A stretch of 46,786 nucleotides of DNA from Cochliopodium minus (taxonomy: Eukaryota; Discosea; Himatismenida; Cochliopodiidae). The notes beneath the pieces are model-generated. The model was not told the DNA's origin and searched no databases. It worked only from the letters and a program-made list of their open reading frames with translations. Both the position numbers and the translations under genes were made by a program. Numbering within the stretch: position 1 is the stretch's first letter; every line of letters begins with the position of its first letter. The stretch spans positions 1 to 46,786 of the forward strand of contig JAMYWO010000293.1 in NCBI GenBank assembly GCA_024220525.1, in the 5' to 3' direction. Positions 23,200-32,900 of the stretch are shown piece by piece.

Positions 23200-23415
23200 T
23201 TAGATTTCGGGTGAAGATTCGAAATGCAATTTTCTTCTTGCCCTTTTTCCAAAATCTATTGCATTTTCTTCCTCGTTCTTTTTATCCTGTTTCAATATTC
23301 TATTTGTATAAGGTGTTTTTGGTGAAGAAGAAGTGATCCTAATGTGTTCTGGAGAGAATGAATACAAATCTAAAATTCTTTTTTTTGAATTAATTTTTAA
23401 CAGTGAAGATTCCAT
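23200..23415 (-). CDS. Tiny protein with CDK-site and cyclin-docking-like motifs
   Basis: A 71-residue single-exon frame runs from ATG (23413-23415) to TAA. There is no known domain. It contains Ser/Thr-Pro sites (SFSPEHIR, SSPKTPY) and, near the C-terminus, KRARRKLHFESSP. The latter fits the RxLxF cyclin-docking (Cy) pattern found in p21/p27-type inhibitors and E2F-like substrates. A short cell-cycle regulator or CDK substrate is therefore conceivable, but such motifs are short and occur by chance. Exons beyond the poly-T tract upstream cannot be excluded. Protein-like composition in an otherwise A/T-rich spacer supports coding. Confidence 0.5.
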   Translation of the reverse strand: MESSLLKINSKKRILDLYSFSPEHIRITSSSPKTPYTNRILKQDKKNEEENAIDFGKRARRKLHFESSPEI

Positions 23416-24292
23416 TTTGATTTTTTTTTTTTTTTTTATTATTTTTTTTTTCTTGGTGATTTTTTTAAAAATAAAAAATAATTTTTTGTTTTCTAAATAA
23501 TTAAATATTTTCTTTAATTGAAATTCCTTTAATATTGAAATAAAAATCAATTGAAAGAAACAAAATTACAAGAATTTATTCCAATTAAAATGCGAGAATG
23601 AAAGCTAAAGTTCAGTGGAATAGAATTTAAATTAAATTAAATTGATTTTTTGACACTTTTTTGGATAAAGAGGGCATTTTATTGAAAGAAGGGTATTAAA
23701 AAATAAATAAAATTTGAAAAAATTAAGATATCTTCAAAATAAATAAAAATTAATAAAAATTTATAAATAGAGTTTGATTGATTTTGAAAGAGATTTGGTA
23801 AAATATGAATTTGAAATAAAAATAGGAGATTACTTTTTGAAAAATGCTTCACAAGTTAATTTATTCATTTGGAAGCTAGTGATAGGAATCTGACACCTCT
23901 TTCTTTTTTATTGCTTTCTAATGAAAATTAATTAAATTTAATATTTTAATAAAAATTATTTAATTAATATTTTAAAGTTCGAATTATTTTGAAATTTCTC
24001 TTTTATTTTGAAATTAATTCGAATTGGTAACCAAACAAACTTTTGATTGTTACTTGACAAATATTTTGCGTTTTGTGAATTTTGAAACTTGTAACTTATT
24101 TAATGAAGAACTGGAATTTTTCAAATGAGATGATTTTAATTCAATTATTAAATTTGTTTTTTTTATTTAGATCGGAGACATAAGGAAGGAAAAATTTAAA
24201 TTAAAAAATCTCCAATCTAAAAATAATTTTTTAAAAAAGGAAGAAAAAAAATAAAAAACAATCAAAAATAAATTTTTTAAATCCATTTCAGT
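23416..24292. other. AT-rich intergenic spacer, nothing recognised
   Basis: 877 bases between the start of the tiny minus-strand gene and the stop of the R3H gene. It is A/T-rich, with no ORF of protein-like composition, RNA gene or repeat that I can recognise. It should contain the promoter of the small gene and the terminator of the R3H gene. Confidence 0.5.
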
Positions 24293-24893
24293 TCAAAATT
24301 TGTAAGTCACAGAATCATCCAAATAAAAAGATTTAAAATTGACAAGATCATAGGCATTAGTGTCTACATTCCACTTCTCCTTCAAATCAACAGTGGTGAT
24401 CTCTCCCAACTTGAAATAATGCTTATAAACAGGAGCATAATAAACAGGTTCGACACCTTTAAAGTCAGGGACAACGTCAACAATCTCGCCAAGAGTTTTT
24501 TCATCGAAAATTAAGGATTCTTTTACCATAAAATTCATTTTTTTTGATAAAACTCTTAAAAGATAAACTTCGACACGTATCGGAACATTTTTTAAACTTC
24601 CGATCAACGAAATTTCCTTCTCTAAACTGTTTTTCAGGCTATGAATCTCATGTAGATCGTTATTCAAGAAAGATCCATCGAAGATAAGTTCGTCATTGTT
24701 GATCCAGCAAGGGATTTTGGCTTCCAGAGTCTTTCCAGTAAGTTCCTCTATCTTTTTGTCAATGTGTTGGAAGACAAGGCAGATCAAATATTTTGATATC
24801 GTGTTTATTTTCGTTGGTTCCAACAACCAAAAAACTTTTTGCCTTTAACAAAATTTTTTAATTTTTATTTTTATTTTTTATTTTTTAGTTTTA

Positions 24894-24924
<31 letters not shown>

Positions 24925-26710
24925 TTTTTAGTATTTTTTTTGTTTTTTTTTAACCTAAATATCTTGACATAAGACCAAAAAGTGCAATCAGTAAACTTTG
25001 AAACCAAATGTTCCCAACTATCACTGCCTAAAACAATTTCGGGGTTATAATACTTGAGACTGTTAAAGTTGGCAGAGCGCAAATCTATTGAAAAAAAGTA
25101 TTTGTCACCGTTTTCCAAGAAGAAAGAATTTGTCTCCATCTTATAATCGAAATGTTCAATTTTTTCTGTAATTTTCTCCATTTCTTCTTTGTATTTTTGT
25201 AAATCATCCTCTCATAAATTTTGTAAGCTATTTAATAAATTTTTTTAATTTTTATTTATTAAGTTATAAATTTTATTTTTATTTTTTATTTTTTATTTTT
25301 ATTTTTATTTTTATTTTTTTATTTTTATTTTTAATTTTTTTTTTTTTTTTTTATTTTTTATTTTTTATTTTACCTTCAGTTAACTTGATTTTTTCTGGGA
25401 TTTCAGTTTTCAAGTTCTGAGATATTTCTGCCATCTTATCATTGCCACCAAGATTTTTGAGGGATTCCTTGAAAAATTCCAAATCTTTTTTGGTATTGTG
25501 CAACTTGTCAAAAAGTTCCACAAAATACATAAAATCGCTATTATCACACCTTATTATTTTTAAAAATTAAAAATTATAATTTAAAAATTTTAAAAATTAA
25601 AAATAAAATAAAATAAATCGATAAAAATTAAATTAAAAATTATAAAAATAAATCGATTTTAATTAAAAATTAAAATATTAAAAATTATATTAAATTAAAA
25701 TAATCAAATAAAATAATTTGTTTTAAAAGATGCTTTCATTTTTTTTTACTGATTCATTCTTAAGGAAAACCATTCTTTGAATTTTCTCTTGGAAGAAGAG
25801 TCCAACTCGCCTGGGTCTTCTATTGGCCTCTTTTCACGTGTTATGATCACAACTCTTTCGTTAAAAAAATTTATATATTTTTTAATAATAATTTATATTA
25901 ATTATATTAATTTATTTAATTTTTATTTTATTTTTCTATATAAAAAGTTTTTTAACATTTGCTTTTACCTCCATTTCCCTTCTCCTTTAGATTCTGATTT
26001 CAAGTCTAATTCCTCAGCTATGGAGTGAAGTATCATGCGTGACTTTGGAACTATTGATCTGTGAGAAACAAACGGTTCATTTAGTTTATTGGGATCATTG
26101 AACCATTTCATCACCTAAAAAGATTTAAAAAATGAATTTTTGTTTCAAAAAAAATGAAAATTGTTTTATAAATTCATAAAATGAAATTTTATTGTGTTCA
26201 AAAATGTTGTTATTATGAAGAGTTGATTTTAATATTTTATTTTTTCTTATAAATTTCTCAAAATTTCATCAATTTCAAAATATTAATATTATTTTAAGGC
26301 ATGACATGTCCAAATATTAAACTTTGTTAGCATATATAAAATTTTTTACTAACAAAATTTAAACTGTTGTAATATTTTTGGACATCCCCTAAAATTTGAA
26401 GGCGAAAATAAAGTGAATTATATTTTTAGAGTGAAATTATTCTTGTTACTTTTGTATTCCATTCTATATATTCTGGATCCTCCTTTTCTATCCTTTCCCC
26501 TCTCCATTTTTGGGTTGGAGGTTTGGATATCTTGGCATTATTTTGTTTGACCTTCCCTTTGTTGGGATTTTGTTTGGAATTATTATTATTTTTGGATCCT
26601 TTGTGGTTATTATCTATTTTATTTGGGATTTCTTCTTTGATGATATCTTTTTCTTTGTTGGTATTTATTTCCTCTTCTTTCATTTTTTTTATGTTTTTTA
26701 TTTTAATCAT
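24293..26710 (-). CDS. R3H-domain protein with large unknown C-terminal domain
   Basis: Six exons (26450-26710, 25969-26114, 25750-25854, 25374-25537, 24955-25210, 24293-24842) chain in phase to 493 residues. The N-terminal 87 residues are Lys/Asn/Glu-rich and disordered. An R3H domain follows with its namesake Arg113 and His117 (SRMILHSIAEELDLKSES) and the final strand RVVIITREKRP. R3H domains bind single-stranded nucleic acids. The remaining 330 residues hold a coiled-coil stretch (DDLQKYKEEMEKITEKIEHF) and a folded region (YFFSIDLRSANFNSLKYY, GSDSWEHLVSKFTDCTFW, YAPVYKHYFKLGEITTVD) that I cannot assign. A role in RNA or DNA handling is likely from R3H alone. The start is the ATG at 26708-26710; a second ATG lies ten codons in. 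Confidence 0.85.
26303..26386. repeat. Imperfect inverted repeat in R3H intron 1
   Basis: The arms 26303-26330 (beginning GACATGTCCAAATATTAAAC) and 26349-26386 (beginning CTAACAAAATTTAAAC, ending ATTTTTGGACATCC) are inverted copies with a 9-base insertion in the right arm. They would form an 80-base hairpin. It may be a miniature inverted-repeat element or just a structured intron. A related GGACATC string occurs in the first PDH E2 intron near 18548. Confidence 0.5.
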
Positions 26711-27037
26711 CAATGATTGCTTTTTTTTTGAAACTGAAGATAGATTAACAGCTGTATTTAAAGTAACTTGAAAAATTATTTCATTTTATATTTTTCTTTG
26801 GAAACAACGTTGAAATTAGCGCATTAAATTACACATCTTTCTAATAAAGAATTGCGCTAAAATTCGAATTGAAAACTAAATACTTTTGGAAGTTCAAAAA
26901 GTTTTTGACAAGAAAACAAGATCAATAATCATTATTTTAAAAAGATTCATTATTGTTAGTATTTGACTGGACATTCAAAAACTTCAATTTTCTTTTAATG
27001 TAACTATAAAAAATATTCAAAAAAAAAAAAAAAAAAA
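26711..27037. promoter_or_regulatory. Divergent promoter with TTAGCGCA inverted pair
   Basis: 327 bases separate the starts of the R3H (-) and FYVE-WASP-like (+) genes. TTAGCGCA at 26816-26823 and its reverse complement TGCGCTAA at 26853-26860 are spaced 29 bases apart. The GCGC core is unusual in this A/T background, so a factor-binding pair serving both genes is plausible. No factor is assigned. Confidence 0.45.
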
Positions 27038-29875
27038 ATGAGTAAAAAAGGAGTTTGGATTAAAGATGAAGATAGAAAAGCTTGTGTAATATGCCAATCC
27101 TCTTTTACTTCTTTCAACAGAAGGCATCATTGCAGAAATTGTAAAAAAAATAGAAAATTCCTTCAAAATTTCTTTTTTAAAATTCATATAAAACCATCAT
27201 ATCTGACATCTCATAAAATACATTAATAGGTGGTGATATCTTTTGTGGTAAAAATATATATAAACAATAATAAAATTTTGGAACATAGATTGTATATTTT
27301 GGTTGTTTTGAATCCAATACAAGAAGGATATATGATTATACTATGTTTATAACCAAACAATTTAAAATATTTAATTTTAAATCATCCCTTAAATCCTTAT
27401 ATACCATCCTATATAGGTCTATAATAAATCATGATCTCATATATCATTGATCATATTCCTTTTATTCGCAATTTATTCAAAAACAACCAAAATATATAAT
27501 CTATACGTTTAAAAATCATATGAATGAAACTATCAATCAAAAAAAAAAAAAAGGAAAATGTTCATCCAGCAAAGTATGAAAATAAATAAAATTTTTTTTT
27601 TTCAGCTAAAAAATTAAATATTTTTTTTTTTATAAAAAGAGTGAGATAGATGGGAAGATGGAAAGAGTCTGTTTGACATGTTACGATGAATTGAATAACA
27701 AGCACGAAATAGGAGCTCCCATCAATTTCAGCCATGATTCACATGTGGGATGGGATCCAGAGAATGGCTTCGACATTAAGAATCTTCCACAAGATTGGGT
27801 AAAGAAATAAAAAAGAATTACTTTGATGAAAAGATATCTTTTCGATATATTGTTTGGGAAAATTAATTTATAAATGTAAACTATAAATCCCTTGTATACC
27901 TAAGATTAATAATACGATTATAGGATAAATTTGTTTTAAACATTAATTTCAAACGTAAAATTCCTTTTCATATCGGAAATATACATGCAAAAAGTATTTT
28001 TGTTAATATAAAGTTTGAGAGATGGACTAATTTTCTTTAAAAAAATTATTTATCCAATTTTATATTAGATCCAATTCAATATTGATTTCTTTTTTTATTC
28101 TTTGAATAATTTTTTACATCTTTCTTTAATTAACTAAATAGATAAAACTCTTTAAACAAGCGGGAGTGAAAAAGAAAGATTTGGAAAACAAAGAAACAGC
28201 CCAATTTTTGATAGAAACAATTGTAGACAACATGGTTCCCAACAGCCAACCTCTACCTCCTCCAAGCAACATCTCCACCACCTCCACCTCCTCCAACCCT
28301 GTGAGCCCTTCTTCCGTTTCCAACGTGGTCCGTAAAGGAGATTCCACCTGTATGCTTGATTATTCTGGTGAGACCGAGACGGAGATCAAGATGAAGTTGG
28401 GTGATGATATTAGCATCGTTGAACGATCTGATCCTTTTTGGTGGTACTTAATAAATTAAAAAAATTTTTTTTTTTTTTTTTATTTTTTAAAAGATTTTTA
28501 TTTTAGTATATCTATTTTGTATCATATTTTTATTTGAAATTTTTAGTTTTTATTTTATTTTTTTAAAATTTTTATTTTATTTTTTAAATATTTTTTTTAA
28601 TTATTCATTTTATTTTTTATTTGATCTTTTTTTTTTTGTAAGGTATGGAGTAAACCACACAACGGGAGTGGAGGGATATTTTCCTTGTGAAGGAGGTTAT
28701 GTAAAATTCAATCCTAAACCCCCTCCCCCAACAAGAAATCCAAATGTAGAAAATAACACCAACAATGAACAAACCACAAAGTAAAAAATATTAAAGATTT
28801 ATTTTTTAAAATTTTTTTTTTATTATTTTTATTTTTTTTAATATTTAATATTATTTATTTCTATATTTTTTCATTTTTTATTTTTTTTATTTATTTTTTA
28901 TCTTGTTTTATTTGTTTTTTTCATTTTTTATTTTTTTTTAATAAAAGTAATAACGCTCCAGTGAAAAGTGTAAATCCAGTAAAAACAGCAGTGAAAAACC
29001 CAGTGAAGGGACAAATAACACCGGTGAAAAAGGGTGTAAAAAAAATGAACGGTGTCAAAAATCCTGTCAAAAAAATGCAGCCCAAACAACAAGGAGGAAA
29101 TTTGTCTCCTGTCAAAAAAATTCCTCCCACTGAAAATAATAACGATGGTGGAAATGATGTTGTTAATAACGATAGCAACAATGTTGTTGAAGATCAACAA
29201 CCAACTAATGTGGTGACTAATAGCGTTAATTTTTTTCATTTTTTTTTTAGTATTTGTTTTATTTTATTTTTTATTTGTTTTATTTTTTATTTTTTATTTC
29301 AAATTTTTTATTTTATTTTCTTTTTTTCAAATTTTTTATTTTTTATTTTTTTTTATCTCATTAGGAATCAAATGAGACTTATGTAGGTGACAACGAACCA
29401 CCATTGCCACCAATCCCCCCTTCTTCTAACGACAACGCACCTCCTCCACCTCCTCCCCCAAGCAACTTTTCTCCAAGTGTAAATAAAAAATTAAAAAATA
29501 AAAATTAAAATTAAAAAATAAAACTAAAAATAAAAATTAAAAAATAAAAAATAAAAATCAATTTTTTTTTCTATAGAGCAATTCACAACCTAAATCTTTG
29601 ACTCTTGAAGAACAAATTAAACTCAAACAAAATTCTGGTTTGAAGCCCACAGCAAAAATAGATACATTACCAACTCTACCAGAGGGTTAAATTAATTTTT
29701 AGATTTTTATTTTATTTTTGTTTATTTTTATTTGATTTTTATTTTTATTAATATTTATTTAAAAATAGACACCAATCCTTTGGCTAATGTTCTTCAAAAA
29801 GCTTTGGAATCTAGAAGAGGATCATTGTTAGAGGAACATGATGACGGTCAATCAGAGGATGAATGGAGCGATTAA
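27038..29875 (+). CDS. FYVE-CRIB/GBD-SH3-VCA protein: WASP-like Arp2/3 activator
   Basis: Ten exons (27038-27140, 27230-27247, 27554-27573, 27640-27798, 28142-28443, 28643-28780, 28948-29224, 29365-29478, 29577-29685, 29769-29875) give 448 residues in phase. Residues 7-62 form a FYVE finger with [33 protein letters not shown] and RVCLTCY, which should bind PI3P. A CRIB motif ([16 protein letters not shown], 71-86) and a GBD helix ([20 protein letters not shown]) match the Rho-GTPase-binding, autoinhibitory region of WASP. An SH3 domain (about 167-226: [24 protein letters not shown]) is followed by a basic linker and polyproline. The C-terminus is a WH2-like stretch ([17 protein letters not shown]), a central helix ([16 protein letters not shown]) and an acidic tail with a terminal Trp (SEDEWSD). 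Inference: Rho/Cdc42-gated actin assembly on PI3P membranes. Confidence 0.9.
27285..27504. repeat. Long imperfect hairpin in FYVE-WASP intron 2
   Basis: The arms 27285-27313 (beginning ATAGATTGTATATTTTGGTT) and 27475-27504 (ending CAAAATATATAATCTAT) are near-perfect inverted copies. Weaker pairing continues inward (AAGGATATATGAT against the region near 27450). The roughly 220-base unit could be a MITE-like insertion or a structured intron that brings the flanking 18-nt and 20-nt exons into register. Confidence 0.5.
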
Positions 29876-29926
29876 AAAAAATAAAAAAAAAATTTTCGAA
29901 ATAATATTTTTTTTTTTTTAAATATT

Positions 29927-32900
29927 TTATTTTTGGTTATTTTTTAAGCTTTCAATTTCTTTTTTGAGTTTTTCTATTTCGTAATCTTTTTCTTTTATTT
30001 CCTTGTTTTTCTTCACAATCTTTCTTTTCAACAATTCTTCACAACTAAGCTTGTTCTTATCTTTGTGGATGAGTTTTAAATTGTCTTCATAAAATTCTGA
30101 TCTTGAGATGTCTTTGTAATATGAAAGGCCATTCTCATTTTCAACTAAATCATCTTTTTGAGTATCAACGTTTTTTTCTTTGTTTTCATCTTTACTTATG
30201 GAAACGATTTTAGTATCTTCCAACAAGATTTGGTTTTCAATACAGTACTCTTCTAAATAAGACAAGCACTCTCCTGCTTCTGGTCTTTTTTCTACTTCTT
30301 TGCTTTTCATTCTATCAAAAAGTAATTCTAGTTTTTCTCCAACTTTAATGCTAGAGAAACTTTTTTAAAAAATTAAAAATTAAAAAAATTAAAATTAAAA
30401 ACAATAAAAATAAATTTTACAATAATACTTCTGTCAAAACGTTAGCTAAAGGGTAAATATCAGTCACATAACATTCTTTTTCAGTGTTTTGTTCAGGAGG
30501 AGAGTTTGAACTTCGTGTGTGAAATTTTTTGGGAGAAAAATTGAAGTGGTAGCTGCTTCCAAAGTCTATGTAAATGAAATACTTCTTTTTGTTTCTTTTA
30601 AAGTACATTATGTTCTCCCTTTTGATGTCTCTGTGTATGATTCCGTGTTGGTGAAGTATTTTGAGTTGAGAGAAAAGCATGTGGCACATCCTGATGAACT
30701 CTTTTTAATAATCAAAAAAGTAAAATCAAAAAAAAATCAAAAATAATAAATCTAAATTTGATACAAAAATTAAAAAATAAAAAAAAAAAGTAGAAAATAA
30801 AAAAATAAATAAATGAAATAAAGAAAATGAAATAAAGAAAATGAAATAAGTTTTAAAAAATAAAAAATAGAAAATCAAAAATAATAAATCAAATAATGAT
30901 AAAATTGAAACAAAAAAAAAATAATAAAACTAAAATAAAAATTAAAATAAAAAAATAATAAATAATAAATAAATAATAAAAAATAAAAATAAAATAAATA
31001 ATGAATAAATAATAAATAAAAATAAAAATAAAAATAAAAATAAAAATAATGAAATTAATGATATTAAAATTTTACCGTGTTCATGTTCAAAAAAGTTTTT
31101 GAGATTTGATTTAAGTGTTTTTCCATTCACCCAATCCAAAACAATGTATTTTTGATCCAGGAAATCATTTTGATCACCCAAATAGTCCAAAATTCTGGGA
31201 GTGACGAAGTGGGGAATTTTTTCGATCATTTTGAGGTTTGCGATTTCAAACTTCCATATTTTCACAAACTCCAACTTGTCGCTTGTTCTTTTTTTGATAG
31301 CCACTATTTGGTTCGTTTCTGTATCAAGGCACTTGTAAACTTTTCTGTGTTAAAAATTTTTTTAATTAGTTTTTACTTAATTATTTATAATTTATTTATT
31401 TTTTATATTTTTAAAATGTTTCTGTTTATTATTTCTTTTATTATTTTTTTTAAAAAAATTATTTGTCTTTTAAAAATATTTCTTGTTTTATTTTTTAATA
31501 TTTTTATTTATCACATTTCTTTTATTTTTTAATATTTTTTAAATTTATCATATTATTTTTTAATTTATTTGTTATTTATTTATTTATTTGTTATTTATTT
31601 ATTTATTATTTATTTATTTTTTTTATTATTTTTTGATTATTTATATTTTAAATGATTTTTATTTTTTTATTCAGTTTTTATTTTATTTTTTTACCCAAAC
31701 CCTCCTTTTCCAGCTGTGTTCAAGACGCCATATCTTTTATTGACTAAAAAATTTTCAGATAGACATTCATAGCAGCTCTTAGTTTTATTTTTGAAGAAAA
31801 TGATGTTGCTTCCTAAAAATTAATTAATCAAAAAACAATTAAAAAAAAAATAAAAAAAAAAATAATTCAATCAAATTAAAATTGAAAAATGAAAATAAAA
31901 AAATTAAAAATTAAAAATTAAACATTAAAAATAAAATTGAATATCAAAAGATTAAAAATTAAAAATTTAAAAATTAGAATGAAAAATAAATAAAAAAATG
32001 TTTAAATAAATAATAAAAAAAAAATGTTTAAATAAATAAAATAAAAATAAAAATAATAAAAAAAATAAAAAAAAATCAAATTAAAATTGAAAAATGAAAA
32101 TAAAAAAAATAAAAAAATAAAATTTTTTACCGCAATTAAAACAAATGATATCTTTATATTCTTCGCTTTCGTTTTCTTCGTTGTTTATTTGGGCTATGTT
32201 TTCCAAAGATTCTGTGTACTCTCCTTGATTTGTGAGTCTCTTTTCAACAAAATATTTCACTTGATTCTTGGGGAAACAATTAGACCTGAAAAAATAAAAA
32301 ATAAAAAATGAAATTAAAGTAATTAAAATAATTAAAATAATTTAATAATTAAAATAATTAAAATAAAAATAAAAAATAAATAAAAAATAAAAAATAAAAA
32401 AATCAAAAATCAAAAATAAAATAAAAATAAAAAAGAAAATAAAAAATAAAAAATAAAAAATCAAAAAATAAAAAATAAAAAATAAAATAAACTCATAAAA
32501 ATAAATGTAAAAAATAAATAATAAATTTGCCATTGAGAAAGAAACTCCAAGATAGAACGATGAACAACTTTGAAAAAAAAGATGGCGTTGTGATTACACT
32601 TGATTTTGATTTGGATGGCGTAGTGATAAGATTTTTTTTGTTCTTCTTTTTTAGTAGAAAGTTTGGGTAACAAAAGAGACTGAGAAGTTTTGATGAGAGA
32701 ATGGTTGGATTCTCTGAACGTTTTCATTTGAATTGCTACGAGTTCTTCGTTTTCTTGTTTTGTGTTTTCTTCGAGGAAGGAGAAGCTGAATCCGTCTATC
32801 CAATATATTTCGTCCATTGTTTTGTAACTATAAGTTGGACTAGTTGAAAAAAAAAAATAATTATAAATAAAAATTATTTTACAAAAATGATTAAAAAAAT

